Shown: positions 8,579-16,902 of the stretch, in pieces
Position numbering within the stretch: position 1 is the first letter of the stretch
How the letters are laid out: every line of letters starts with the position of its first letter
Origin: an uncultured Eubacteriales bacterium
GTDB lineage: Bacteria; Bacillota; Clostridia; Christensenellales; Aristaeellaceae
Direction of reading: 5' to 3'
Assembly: GCA_900542395.1 (NCBI GenBank)
Contig: UQNM01000022.1
Span: 1-32,448 of the forward strand
DNA: 32,448 nucleotides
Program-made: the position numbers and the translations under genes
The notes under the pieces: generated by a model
Told to the model about the DNA's origin: nothing
The model's input: the letters and a program-made list of their open reading frames with translations, nothing else
Databases searched by the model: none

Positions 8579-10576
8579 TTATTCGACCAGGTAGGTGTAT
8601 CGAACGGTCAGGCGCGGCATGGTGTCATACAGACCGTAGGCCTCGCCGTAGATGCGGTATTTGGTGCCGATTGTCCACGTCGTCTTGGAGCTGTTTTCCA
8701 GCATGACCAGCTTTTCAAAGTTGTCCGTTCCGATGTTCATAATGGCCATCTGCGGGGTGGTGCTGACGATGCGGGTGATCGTGCCCGTGCCCATATAAAT
8801 CGTGCCCTTGCGCATGGTGATGTAATTCACCAGATCGGTGTACTGCGCATCCAGATCCCACGCGCGGCGGGTGTAGATATCGGCGTTGGGCATGTAATAC
8901 ACAGTATGGGTGATGACGGAATCGGCCTTGCCCTCATACGAGGCGCGAATCACCACGTCGTTGTTGCCCAGATGGGAGAACAGCGGGACGAAGCTGAACC
9001 GACCCGTCGCGGGATCGACCTCCAGATTGCGGTGCGGGAAATCGACGGTGATGGTCGCGCCGGGGAGCGTCGTGCCGCTGATGGAGGGAATATGCATCTG
9101 CGCTTTTTCCTCCGCCGTGGCGGCGGCATATTTTTCGGCGGAAATCGGTTCGTAGTTCCATTCGACCAGCACGGTGGCGTCCAGCTCCAGCGGGATCTCC
9201 TGCTCGGCGCGGTAGAGCGTGACCTCCATCTTGTTTTCGCGGCAGTATTTGCTCTTGACCGAGATGGAAATCGTGTTGTCGCCGACGGGCAGAACCTGCA
9301 CGTTCTTGGAAACGTTGCCCGTTTCGCGGATCAGCGTGGAGACGTTCGTGCCGTCGATGATGACCGTGGAGCCCTTTTCGACGTTGATCTGCACTTCGTA
9401 GATCGAAACGCCGACCTCCGCGCGCACCGTCGCGGGCTTGACGAGCCGAATCGGCGAGAGCGGCACATCGACCGTGTACTCAATCGGGTCGAGCTGGTAC
9501 TGGTCGCCCTCCTGCGAATAGCGGATGTAGGGGGTGATGGAAATATCCATCGTATCGGTCTCCACCGCCGTTGCGAACGTGGAGGATTCGGTGTCGTACC
9601 ACATGTAATCCGGCACGGTGATGGTGACCTTGCCATCCGCGATGACGTAGGAGGTCTGCATCTCCCGCAGATAGACCGTGGCGTTTTCGCGGCCGTAAAT
9701 GGTGATGACGTGCGCGGGATGATCGTCCACGGTGGCGGTTGTCAGCTCGACGCGGGTTTCGTTGTCGTTTCGCACCTGCATCCCCTGAGAGAGCACGAAG
9801 TGGCGCGCGATCAGCACGCCGCCCACGCCCATCGCGCCGCAGCCGAGCAGCAGAAGCAGGATGGTCAGCAGAACGCGAAGCGGACTCTTTCTGCGTTTTC
9901 CGGGGCCGCGCGCGTCCTGCTCCGCATAGGCGGGGCGCGTCTGCACGCGCCGGGGCATGTATTCGTCGTCCGTCAGCGCGCCCTGATCGCCGGGATCGGG
10001 CGTGTAGCCGTCGTAATAGATCGGCGCGTGCGGGTCGTCGTCGTCATAAGCCAGCGGGTGCTCGTGCGCGGGGTCGCCGAAATAACCGTATTCATCCTCG
10101 GGCGGCGCGTCCTCAGCATCCGGCCGGGTATAGGCGGCCTGCTTCTGCTCCTGCCGGCGGCGGATGGCCGCGCTGTCCCCGCTGTATCCGGCGGAAAGAT
10201 CGTCCGCTTCCGGAATGGGACGGACAATCTGCGCCTCCTGAATGGAGCGGCGGATGCTGTCGGCCTGCTGACGCATCTGGCGGATGCGCTTTTTGCCGTC
10301 CTCGCGGCGCTTTTTCAGATCTTCCAGCTCATCGGCCAACTGGGCGCGGTCAAGCTCCTCCGGGTCGAAGCCGGGTTCCTTTTCCGGCGCGTCCGGCTTG
10401 GCCTCGCTCCATTCGTCCTTTTCGTCAAACGTCGTGATTTCAAGCGACGGTTTTTTCTTGTGCAGGGATTCTTCCCACGCGGCGGGGCCTTCCGGGGCAT
10501 TCGGCAGCGGCGCGCCGCACTGGGTGCATTTGGGCAGATAGGCTGCGTTCCATGCGCCGCACTTGGGGCATTTCAT
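8579..10576 (-). CDS. Zinc-ribbon single-pass membrane protein with large extracytoplasmic region
   Basis: Unrecognised 665-residue protein. The start is ATG at 10576, with GGAGG 10 nt upstream. It opens with a rubredoxin-like zinc ribbon (MKCPKC...CTQCG, residues 1-21). A charged segment with coiled-coil character follows (~69-115, rich in K, R, E, Q), then an acidic Asp/Tyr-rich linker (~120-225). A single transmembrane helix lies at ~233-257, preceded by basic GKRRK, so the C-terminal ~400 residues should be outside. That part is beta-rich, with repeated sandwich-like stretches (for example GSTVIIDGTNVS, GDNTISISVKS, LPGATITVDF), suggesting Ig/PEGA-like modules. Function is unknown; surface or cell-wall sensing is only a guess. 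It is monocistronic. Confidence 0.7.
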   Translation of the reverse strand: MKCPKCGAWNAAYLPKCTQCGAPLPNAPEGPAAWEESLHKKKPSLEITTFDEKDEWSEAKPDAPEKEPGFDPEELDRAQLADELEDLKKRREDGKKRIRQMRQQADSIRRSIQEAQIVRPIPEADDLSAGYSGDSAAIRRRQEQKQAAYTRPDAEDAPPEDEYGYFGDPAHEHPLAYDDDDPHAPIYYDGYTPDPGDQGALTDDEYMPRRVQTRPAYAEQDARGPGKRRKSPLRVLLTILLLLLGCGAMGVGGVLIARHFVLSQGMQVRNDNETRVELTTATVDDHPAHVITIYGRENATVYLREMQTSYVIADGKVTITVPDYMWYDTESSTFATAVETDTMDISITPYIRYSQEGDQYQLDPIEYTVDVPLSPIRLVKPATVRAEVGVSIYEVQINVEKGSTVIIDGTNVSTLIRETGNVSKNVQVLPVGDNTISISVKSKYCRENKMEVTLYRAEQEIPLELDATVLVEWNYEPISAEKYAAATAEEKAQMHIPSISGTTLPGATITVDFPHRNLEVDPATGRFSFVPLFSHLGNNDVVIRASYEGKADSVITHTVYYMPNADIYTRRAWDLDAQYTDLVNYITMRKGTIYMGTGTITRIVSTTPQMAIMNIGTDNFEKLVMLENSSKTTWTIGTKYRIYGEAYGLYDTMPRLTVRYTYLVE

Positions 10577-10702
10577 TGATTCAAAACCTCCGAAAATGGG
10601 TTAAATAAAAGGGTTAAAAGTCGGTAAACAATATTCAATTCGCGCTCTATGTACAAAAATCCTCTTTTTTCGGCCGAAACGGAAACGAATCCGCCGTGGG
10701 GG

Positions 10703-10732
10703 TTGAAGTGTCGGCGCGTTTGGTGTTATAAT
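10703..10732 (+). promoter_or_regulatory. SigA-type promoter with extended -10
   Basis: TTGAAG (10703-10708), 18-nt spacer, TATAAT (10727-10732) preceded by TG at 10724-10725. It lies 33 nt before the ATG at 10765 and probably drives that gene, the cysteine desulfurase and thiI. The rest of the 188-nt divergent spacer holds GGGTTAAA twice (10598 and 10611) on the side of the leftward gene, and no other clear signal. Confidence 0.7.
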
Positions 10733-10764
10733 AAACGACAAAGAATCTCGGAGGTTTTGCGCTT

Positions 10765-11298
10765 ATGATGGATCATTTCAAGGAGGACATTGTCAGCCCG
10801 CGCGCAAAGGCGCTGTCTAACGTCCTTTACGTGCTCTGTTGGGTGTTTATCGTGCTCTTCGGCGGCTATGCGCTGATGATGCTGCAGGTGATCATGCTGC
10901 AATTCAGCGTGACGGCGCTCGTCACGGTGCTGATGGCGGCGGTCTTCGCCGTGCTGCTGTTCTTCCTCAAGGATAACCTCAAGGTGGAATATGAATACAC
11001 GTTCACCAACGGTTCGCTGGATTTTGCGAAGGTCTTTCGTCAGGCCAAGCGCAAGGAGCTGGGCAGCATGAACGTCAAGAACGTCTCCGCCTGCGGCCAT
11101 GTGGCCGGGGACAGCTTCCGCCGCTACCTGGCGATGAAGGACGTGGAAAAGAAGAACTGGTTCGCCAACCGCGACGGCAACCTCTTCTACTTCTATTACG
11201 TCAAGGAAAGCAAAAAGCACATGATTATCATCGAGCCGAGCGAGGAAATGGTGGAGATGATCCGCCAGTACCTGCCCGCGGGCGTTTATCAGGGCTAA
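10765..11298 (+). CDS. Small two-helix membrane protein, possibly DUF6106-like
   Basis: A 177-residue protein. The start is ATG 10765, with GGAGG at 10750-10754; a second ATG follows at 10768. Two hydrophobic helices (~18-42 and ~45-68) form a hairpin, and a ~110-residue soluble domain follows, probably cytoplasmic. That domain contains VEYEYTFTNGSLDFAKVF and ends with MIIIEPSEEMVEMIRQYL, reminiscent of PH-like lipid-side domains in clostridial proteins of unknown function. The family name is from memory and uncertain. It precedes a cysteine desulfurase gene by 54 nt, which does not explain its role. Confidence 0.6.
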   Translation: MMDHFKEDIVSPRAKALSNVLYVLCWVFIVLFGGYALMMLQVIMLQFSVTALVTVLMAAVFAVLLFFLKDNLKVEYEYTFTNGSLDFAKVFRQAKRKELGSMNVKNVSACGHVAGDSFRRYLAMKDVEKKNWFANRDGNLFYFYYVKESKKHMIIIEPSEEMVEMIRQYLPAGVYQG

Positions 11299-11304
11299 AA
11301 CGGT

Positions 11305-11338
11305 CTCCGGCGCGCAAGAGCGGTCGGAGCTTTCTTTC
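11305..11338 (+). terminator. Weak hairpin between membrane protein and cysteine desulfurase
   Basis: CTCCG (11305-11309) pairs with CGGAG (11325-11329) and is followed by CTTTCTTTCC. The stem is short and the T-tract interrupted, so at most this is a partial terminator or attenuator within the transcription unit. Confidence 0.3.
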
Positions 11339-11352
11339 CGAGGGGAGAAACC

Positions 11353-12504
11353 ATGATTTATTTGGATAACAGCGCGACGACGCGCCCGTTTGACGGTGTG
11401 ATCGACGTGATGGATCGCTGTATGCGCGAGCAGTATTTCAACGCTTCCGCCGCGTATAAGCCCGCAGTCGATGTGGATCGGGCGATGCGCGAATGTCGAA
11501 AGACGATTGCCGCGCAGCTTGGTATTCAGGAAAGCGGCGTGATTTTTACCGGCGGCGGCACGGAAAGCGACAACCTCGCGATTCTCGGCACGGCGGCGGC
11601 GCTCCGTCAGGGCGCGAATTTCGTTTGCAGCGCCATCGAGCACCCGGCGGTGGCGGAAACCATCCGGCGCGTGGAGCAGATGGGGCACACGGTGCGTGTG
11701 CTGCCGATTGATGCGCGCGGCGTGGTCGATCTGGCTGCCTGCGAGACGGTGATCGACGAGCACACGGCGCTGGTGAGCTGTATGCAGGTGAGCAACGAAA
11801 CCGGCGCGATTCAGCCGGTGGAGGCGCTGGCCAAACTGGCGCGCAGGAAAAACCCGAACGTGCGGATTCACGTGGACGGCGTGCAGGGGTTCATGCGTGT
11901 GCCGATGCACATGGAGCGCATGGGCGTGGATCTGTACGCGCTGAGCGGGCACAAGATTCACGGCCCGAAGGGGATCGGCGTGCTGGCGGTTCGCCCCGGT
12001 GTGCGGCTGATTCCGCAGATCACGGGCGGCGGACAGGAAAAGGGGCTGCGGTCGGGCACTTATAATTCCCCGGCCATTCTGGGACTGGGCGAGGCGGTGA
12101 AAACCCTTGCCGCGGACGCGGAAGCCGTGAAGCGGATGCGCGGGATGAAAGTGCGTCTTTGGGCGGCGCTTTCGCAGGAGGAAGGCGTCCACCTCAACGG
12201 GCCGAAGCCGGAGGATGCGGACAGCGCGCCGCATATCCTGAGCCTGTCCTTTGACGGCGTGCGCGGCGAGGTGATGCGCAACGCGCTGGAAGGCGAGGGC
12301 GTGCTGGTTTCCACGGGCTCGGCCTGCGCATCCCACAAGCAGAAGGTCAGCCCGACGCTGCGCGCGATGGGGCTGTCTCAGGCGCAGGCGGACGGGACGG
12401 TTCGCGTGAGCCTGGGCGCACTGAACACGATGGACGAAATGGACGAGGCGGCGCGCCACATGCTGGCGCTTTACCGCATGCTTCGCCAATTCAAAAGGAG
12501 ATAA
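11353..12504 (+). CDS. Cysteine desulfurase (NifS/IscS family)
   Basis: PLP enzyme that takes sulfur from cysteine and forms a protein persulfide. 383 residues, start ATG 11353 after GAGGGGAG. Seen are LDNSATT at the N-terminus, H97 in SAIEHPAV, HVDGVQ near 173, the PLP lysine K201 in LSGHKIHGPKGIG, and the persulfide cysteine C325 in STGSACASHKQ. It is immediately followed by thiI (4 nt gap, shared RBS region), the same pairing as the dedicated NifZ-ThiI pair of Bacillus. It therefore most likely supplies sulfur for 4-thiouridine in tRNA rather than for bulk Fe-S assembly. No scaffold gene (iscU/sufU) is adjacent. Confidence 0.92.
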   Translation: MIYLDNSATTRPFDGVIDVMDRCMREQYFNASAAYKPAVDVDRAMRECRKTIAAQLGIQESGVIFTGGGTESDNLAILGTAAALRQGANFVCSAIEHPAVAETIRRVEQMGHTVRVLPIDARGVVDLAACETVIDEHTALVSCMQVSNETGAIQPVEALAKLARRKNPNVRIHVDGVQGFMRVPMHMERMGVDLYALSGHKIHGPKGIGVLAVRPGVRLIPQITGGGQEKGLRSGTYNSPAILGLGEAVKTLAADAEAVKRMRGMKVRLWAALSQEEGVHLNGPKPEDADSAPHILSLSFDGVRGEVMRNALEGEGVLVSTGSACASHKQKVSPTLRAMGLSQAQADGTVRVSLGALNTMDEMDEAARHMLALYRMLRQFKRR

Positions 12505-12508
12505 AACG

Positions 12509-13657
12509 GTGAGAGAAATCCTGTTGGTTCGCTTCGGCGAGGTATTTTTGAAGGGGCAGAACCGCCCGTTCTTTATGAAAAAGCTGATGGATCACATCCG
12601 TCAGGCCGCGCGCCCGGTGAACGGCCGCGTCTGGATGAGCGAAGGGCGCTTCTACGTATCTGATTTTACGGATATGGACGAGTGCATCCGCCGCGTGACG
12701 CGCGTGTTCGGCGTTCATTCCGTCAGTCCGGCCATCGAGATGGACAAGGACGATTTCGGGGCGATCTGCGAGCAGGCGGCTAAAATGATGGAGCCGCTTT
12801 CCGGCACGTTCAAGGTGCTGGCGCGCCGCTCGGACAAGCGCTATCCGCTCGATTCCCCGGCGATCATGCGCGAGGCGGGCGGCTACATCCTCGAACATGT
12901 GCCGCACCTGAGCGTGGACGTCAACCATCCCGATCACACGATGATGATCGAGATCCGCGACCATGCGTATCTGTCCGTCAAGCGCATCCCCGCCGTTGAG
13001 GGCATGCCGATGGGCACGAACGGCAAGGCGTGTCTGCTGCTCTCCGGCGGCATTGACAGCCCGGTGGCGGGTTTTATGATTGCCAAGCGCGGCGTTGAGC
13101 TCTGCTGCGTGCACTATCATTCCTTCCCGTATACCAGCGAGCGCGCGCGGGAAAAGGTGCTTGAGCTGGCGCGGCTGCTGAGCGAATACTGCGGCAAAAT
13201 GCGTGTGCATGTTGTGCCGTTTACCGAAATTCAGATGCAGATTCACGCTAAGTGCCCGGAAAATTACACGACGCTCATCATGCGCCGCTATATGATGCGC
13301 ATCGCCGAGATCATCGCCCGCAAGGACGGCGCACAGGCGCTGATTACCGGCGAATCCATCGGTCAGGTTGCCAGCCAGACGATGGAGGCGCTCGGCTGCA
13401 CGGACGCTGTGGTGAATATGCCGGTTTTCCGCCCGGCCATCGGCATGGACAAGAGCGAGATCATCGAGCGCGCGCAGAAGATCGGCACGTTTGAAACGTC
13501 CTCCCTGCCGTATGAGGATTGCTGCACGGTCTTCACGCCGAAGCACCCGGCGACGCACCCGCGCATCGAACTGATCCAGAAGGCGGAGGACGCGCTGGAC
13601 AGCGAGGCCTTGATCGCCGCCGCCATCGAGGGCACGGAAGTCATTGAAGTGGGCTAA
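12509..13657 (+). CDS. thiI: tRNA 4-thiouridine synthetase ThiI
   Basis: Adenylates U8 of tRNA and transfers sulfur to give 4-thiouridine. 382 residues from a GTG start at 12509, with AAAGGAG eight bases upstream. Domains: N-terminal ferredoxin-like part, THUMP RNA-binding domain (~60-165), then a PP-loop ATPase with SGGIDS at 179-184. It ends with the ThiI-specific YEDCCTVF...KHP region. It lacks the C-terminal rhodanese domain of enterobacterial ThiI, like the Bacillus form, so the upstream desulfurase probably delivers sulfur directly. A perfect intrinsic terminator follows 24 nt after the stop. Confidence 0.93.
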   Translation: MREILLVRFGEVFLKGQNRPFFMKKLMDHIRQAARPVNGRVWMSEGRFYVSDFTDMDECIRRVTRVFGVHSVSPAIEMDKDDFGAICEQAAKMMEPLSGTFKVLARRSDKRYPLDSPAIMREAGGYILEHVPHLSVDVNHPDHTMMIEIRDHAYLSVKRIPAVEGMPMGTNGKACLLLSGGIDSPVAGFMIAKRGVELCCVHYHSFPYTSERAREKVLELARLLSEYCGKMRVHVVPFTEIQMQIHAKCPENYTTLIMRRYMMRIAEIIARKDGAQALITGESIGQVASQTMEALGCTDAVVNMPVFRPAIGMDKSEIIERAQKIGTFETSSLPYEDCCTVFTPKHPATHPRIELIQKAEDALDSEALIAAAIEGTEVIEVG

Positions 13658-13669
13658 AACCCGTATACC
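13640..13669 (+). promoter_or_regulatory. Candidate SigE-type promoter for spoIIIA
   Basis: GTCATTGA (13640-13647), 14-nt spacer, CGTATACC (13662-13669): 5/8 and 6/8 against the SigE -35 (GTCATATT) and -10 (CATACACT, pyrimidine allowed at the fifth base) recalled from Bacillus. It overlaps the thiI 3' end. spoIIIA operons are known to be SigE-dependent. The problem is that the thiI terminator lies between this site and spoIIIAA. Confidence 0.35.
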
Positions 13670-13681
13670 CGACATAAGATG

Positions 13682-13712
13682 AACGCAGAGGAACGAAACC
13701 TCTGCGTTTTTT
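13682..13712 (+). terminator. Intrinsic terminator after thiI
   Basis: A 10-bp perfect stem AACGCAGAGG (13682-13691) / CCTCTGCGTT (13699-13708) with a 7-nt loop. The T-run 13707-13712 overlaps the last stem bases. It ends only 20 nt before the spoIIIAA start. Confidence 0.8.
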
Positions 13713-13732
13713 GCGTTCAAGGGGGTGAGCCG

Positions 13733-14755
13733 TTGGAGGATGAGCGGCGGGCGCTGGCGGCGCGGATGACGGACAAGGCGGCGAAGCTCCTGTTGGATAT
13801 GCCGCTCCGGCAGATGCGGCGGCTGGAGGAAATGCGCTTTTATGCCGGGCAAAACGCCTGCTTTGTGTTTGACGGGCGCGGCGAAACGCAAAACGTCTTT
13901 TTTTCACAGCGGGACGTGGACGAGCTGGTGACGGCGCTCTGCGGCCATTCGCGATACGCCTATGAAACCCAGCTGGCGCAGGGATATATTCCGCTGGGGA
14001 ACGGCTGCCGTGCGGGTGTGTGCGGGCGCGTGACGACGGGCGAAAGCGGGCGGCTTTCGTCGCCGACCTCCGTGTGTATTCGCGTAGCCAGAGATGTTCC
14101 GGGGGCGAGCGGCGGCGTTTTGCCGTATATCATGGGCGAAGGCGGGCGGGTCTGCCGTGCGCTGTTTCTCGGCCCACCGGGATGCGGCAAGACGACGGTG
14201 CTGCGCGACGCGGCGAAAAAGCTGGCGGCCATGGGGATTCGCGTGGCGGTCTGCGACGAGCGGGAGGAGCTTTTCCCGACGGGCGAGGCGGAAAAAGGGA
14301 TAGACGTGATGCGCGGCGTCGATAAGGCGGCGGCCGTGGAGATGCTTCTGCGCGCGATGGCGCCGCAGGCGATCCTCTGCGACGAAATCGGGAACGAGCG
14401 GGACGCGCAGGCGCTTGAAAACGCCGCCAGATGCGGAGTCGGCCTGCTGGCCAGCGCGCACGCCGGGGCATGGACGGACGTTTTGCGCCGGCCGATTCTG
14501 AAACGGCTGTACGACGGGGCGACGTTTGAACGGTATCTGCTGCTCGGGCGGCATGGGCGGCTTGCGGCGGCATATGACGCGGAAGGAACGCCGCTTTTTA
14601 GGGAGGATGGAACGGATGTGGAACACGGCGGTGATGGCCATGATTTCGCTCAGCGCGATCGGGTTTGCGGTGGCGGATGGCGAGACGCGGCGCGTTCGAT
14701 GGATTCAGGCGATGCGCCGCTGTATTCTGCGGATGAACGACGTCATTCGCTATGA
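13733..14755 (+). CDS. spoIIIAA: Stage III sporulation protein AA (ATPase)
   Basis: Secretion-type ATPase of the SpoIIIA-SpoIIQ mother cell-forespore channel. The chosen start is TTG 13733 behind AAGGGGGTGA; the in-frame ATG at 13679 sits in the thiI terminator and is rejected. 340 residues. Walker A GPPGCGKTT lies at about 147-155 and Walker B AILCDEIG at about 214-221; a central GYIPLGNGCRAGVCG segment is typical. The family normally ends near LAAAYDAEGTPLF, but this frame runs on ~45 residues and overlaps spoIIIAB by 140 nt. This is a real extension, or a late frameshift or assembly error. First gene of the eight-gene operon. Confidence 0.9.
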   Translation: MEDERRALAARMTDKAAKLLLDMPLRQMRRLEEMRFYAGQNACFVFDGRGETQNVFFSQRDVDELVTALCGHSRYAYETQLAQGYIPLGNGCRAGVCGRVTTGESGRLSSPTSVCIRVARDVPGASGGVLPYIMGEGGRVCRALFLGPPGCGKTTVLRDAAKKLAAMGIRVAVCDEREELFPTGEAEKGIDVMRGVDKAAAVEMLLRAMAPQAILCDEIGNERDAQALENAARCGVGLLASAHAGAWTDVLRRPILKRLYDGATFERYLLLGRHGRLAAAYDAEGTPLFREDGTDVEHGGDGHDFAQRDRVCGGGWRDAARSMDSGDAPLYSADERRHSL

Positions 14756-15137
14756 GCGGCTTCCGCTGGCCGCACTGCTCGCGCGGATGGATTTGCGCGC
14801 GACGCGCGAGCAAAGGGAGCTGACGAGGCTGCTGCACCTGTGCGGGGCGCGAATGGAAAACAGCGCCAACCCGCAGCTCGTCGAGCTTTTCGTGCGCGAG
14901 GCGGGCAGAACGCCGAGCTACGGCGTGCTGGCCGAAGCGGACAGGGAGGCGTTTGAACAGGTGCTCGGCGAGCTTGGGCGGACGGGGCTGGAGGAACAGC
15001 TTCGGATTCTTTCCGAGGCGGACGGGCGCTTGTATCAGCGAGAGGAGAGCCTGCGCCGGGACGCGGCCAGACGCGCGCAGATGATCCGGACGCTGGGCGT
15101 GACGGGCGGCGCGGCGGCGTTTCTGATGCTGATCTAG
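14616..15137 (+). CDS. spoIIIAB: Stage III sporulation protein AB
   Basis: Membrane-anchored component of the SpoIIIA complex with a fold related to type IV pilus/type II secretion platform proteins. The start is ATG 14616, with GGGAGG at 14601-14606, giving 173 residues (the Bacillus protein is about the same length). It has an N-terminal hydrophobic stretch (TAVMAMISLSAIGFAVAD), then a helical soluble domain with RRCILRMNDVIRYERLPL, and a C-terminal hydrophobic TGGAAAFLMLI. It overlaps the end of the spoIIIAA frame and is followed by spoIIIAC 11 nt on. Confidence 0.88.
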   Translation: MWNTAVMAMISLSAIGFAVADGETRRVRWIQAMRRCILRMNDVIRYERLPLAALLARMDLRATREQRELTRLLHLCGARMENSANPQLVELFVREAGRTPSYGVLAEADREAFEQVLGELGRTGLEEQLRILSEADGRLYQREESLRRDAARRAQMIRTLGVTGGAAAFLMLI

Positions 15138-15148
15138 GAGGGTGCGCC

Positions 15149-15346
15149 ATGAACATTGATCTGCTGTTTCAAATCGCGGGTGTCGGAATCCTGATTTTCG
15201 CGGTGAACCAGGTGCTGCAAAAGGCGGGGCGGGAGGATATCGCCGTGCTGGCCTCCGTGGCGGGGCTGGTTGTGGTGATGTTTCTGGTCGTTGACCTGGT
15301 GGCGCAGCTCCTCAACAACGTCAAAAGCATTTTCGGCTTGTATTAA
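15149..15346 (+). CDS. spoIIIAC: Stage III sporulation protein AC
   Basis: Tiny integral membrane subunit, 65 residues, the normal family length. The start is ATG 15149 behind AGGAGGGTG. Two transmembrane helices (~6-24 and ~32-55) flank a conserved QKAGREDIA loop. It ends with NNVKSIFGLY. Position between AB and AD is conserved across spore formers. Confidence 0.93.
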   Translation: MNIDLLFQIAGVGILIFAVNQVLQKAGREDIAVLASVAGLVVVMFLVVDLVAQLLNNVKSIFGLY

Positions 15347-15358
15347 GGGAGGCGCTTT

Positions 15359-15739
15359 ATGGTTCGGCTGATCGGTTTTTGCCTGCTTGCGGCGGTGATG
15401 ACGATGCTCCTGCGGCAGATGAATCCGGGCGTGGCGGCGCTGCTTTGCGTGGCGTTCGGCGCGATGACGCTACTGATGCTGCTGCCCGCCGTGGGCGAAT
15501 ACGCGGCGCAGATTCGGGGTTTTCTATCCGAGCTGTCGCTGGATGCGGTATACGGTCAGACCATGCTCAAGGCGATGGGCATCGTGCTGATGACGCAGTT
15601 CGCCGCGCAGGTCTGCCGGGACATGGACGCGCCGTCGATCGCCTGCCGCGCGGAGCTTTGCGGGCGGCTGATGCTGCTCGGCGTGGCGCTCCCGATTTTT
15701 CTGAAGCTGACGCAGATGGCGGTCGGCGCGCTGCAATGA
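15359..15739 (+). CDS. spoIIIAD: Stage III sporulation protein AD
   Basis: 126-residue integral membrane subunit of the SpoIIIA channel. Start ATG 15359 with GGGAGG at 15347. Three or four hydrophobic helices: ~5-20, ~25-45, and ~95-125. The middle carries KAMGIVLMTQFAAQVCRDM, the conserved region of the family. Its stop overlaps the spoIIIAE start (ATGA), implying coupled translation. Confidence 0.92.
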   Translation: MVRLIGFCLLAAVMTMLLRQMNPGVAALLCVAFGAMTLLMLLPAVGEYAAQIRGFLSELSLDAVYGQTMLKAMGIVLMTQFAAQVCRDMDAPSIACRAELCGRLMLLGVALPIFLKLTQMAVGALQ

Positions 15740-16887
15740 AACGGCTTGCGGCGCTTTTTCTGCTTGCGCTGCTGCTTCCGGCGGCCGCCGCGGCGGAGAA
15801 AACGGAGGAGCGGGTCGCGCTGGGGGTTGAAAGCGTGATCGACGGCATGGATTTTGCGGCGGTTGAGGATGTGACGCTGGACGTGCCCGGCTGGCCGGAA
15901 CGCCGAACCCTTGAGCAGACGGTGCGCGCGCTCGCGGGCGGGGAAGGCTTTTCGGCGGACGATGTGCTGACGGCGGCGCTCGGCGTATTCATGCGGGAAG
16001 CCAGCGCGCTGATTCAGATGATGCTTTCCGTCATGCTGCCGGTGGTGCTGGCCAGCCTGCTGATGCATACGCTTTCGCCGCAGTCGGATTCGCTTTCGGC
16101 CATGAGCAGGAGCGCCTGCTTCGTGCTGGTGTTGACGCCGGTGATCGTGACGACGCTCGGCGAGCTTTCTCACACGCGGCAGACCATCGTGACCATGACG
16201 CGCCACATGGAACGGCTTCTGCCGATGCTGCTGACCCTGCTGACGGCGTTGGGTGGCAGCGCGTCCTCCGCGTTTCTGCATCCGATGGTCGCGGCGGCTT
16301 CGGGCAGCATGGTTTTTCTCGCGCGGGAGGTCATCCTGCGGCTGGTGATGTGCACCTGCGCGGTGACGGCGGTGAACCACCTGTCCGACCGGGCGCACCT
16401 GACCCGAATGGCGCAGCTCCTGCGCGGCGCGGTCTGCTGGCTGCTCGGGGTGAGCTTCACGGTGTTCCTCGGGGCGATGTCGCTTCAGGGGGTGACGAGC
16501 GCGAGCATCGACGGCGTGGCAATTCGTGCGGCCAAATACGCGGTGGATAACTTTGTGCCGGTCGTCGGCGGCATGTTTTCCGACACGATGGACACGCTGG
16601 TGGGCTGTACGCTGATCGTCAAAAACGCGCTGGGCGTGGCGGCGGTGCTCGTGCTGGTCGGCGCGCTGGTCGGCCCGCTTCTGCGCACGCTGGCGGTGGT
16701 TTTCATGCTGCGGCTGAGCGCGGCGCTGCTTGAACCGATTGCGGACGGCGATATCGTCTGCGCCATCGGGGATTTTTCGAGGACGGTCGTGCTGTTTTTC
16801 ATCACCATGCTGTGCGTGGGAACGATGTATTTTTTGCTGATTGTGCAGGTGCTGCTGGTGGGCAACCTGACGGTGCTGCTGCGATGA
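15736..16887 (+). CDS. spoIIIAE: Stage III sporulation protein AE
   Basis: Polytopic membrane component of the SpoIIIA channel, 383 residues (Bacillus about 399). The start is ATG 15736, coupled to spoIIIAD by ATGA. Residues 1-20 (MKRLAALFLLALLLPAAAAA) are a signal peptide. A short extracytoplasmic segment to ~85 follows, then at least six hydrophobic helices from ~95 to the end, including GVSFTVFLGAMSLQGVTSA and the VDNFVPVVGGMFSDTMDT stretch well conserved in the family. A longer in-frame start in spoIIIAD is rejected. Confidence 0.93.
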   Translation: MKRLAALFLLALLLPAAAAAEKTEERVALGVESVIDGMDFAAVEDVTLDVPGWPERRTLEQTVRALAGGEGFSADDVLTAALGVFMREASALIQMMLSVMLPVVLASLLMHTLSPQSDSLSAMSRSACFVLVLTPVIVTTLGELSHTRQTIVTMTRHMERLLPMLLTLLTALGGSASSAFLHPMVAAASGSMVFLAREVILRLVMCTCAVTAVNHLSDRAHLTRMAQLLRGAVCWLLGVSFTVFLGAMSLQGVTSASIDGVAIRAAKYAVDNFVPVVGGMFSDTMDTLVGCTLIVKNALGVAAVLVLVGALVGPLLRTLAVVFMLRLSAALLEPIADGDIVCAIGDFSRTVVLFFITMLCVGTMYFLLIVQVLLVGNLTVLLR

Positions 16888-16902
16888 CGGGAGGCGGGGC
16901 GG

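Noticed and set aside
8318..10579. A 753-codon open frame on the + strand opposite the zinc-ribbon gene
   Set aside because: Its translation is a low-complexity His/Arg/Val-rich shadow typical of GC-rich antisense frames. The minus strand has an RBS, a zinc ribbon and a membrane helix.
10726..12489. Long minus-strand frame opposite the cysteine desulfurase
   Set aside because: His/Arg-rich shadow frame; the plus strand encodes complete PLP-enzyme motifs.
13679..13732. ATG 13679 as the spoIIIAA start
   Set aside because: It would place the thiI terminator hairpin inside the coding region and has no RBS; TTG 13733 has AAGGGGGTGA just upstream.
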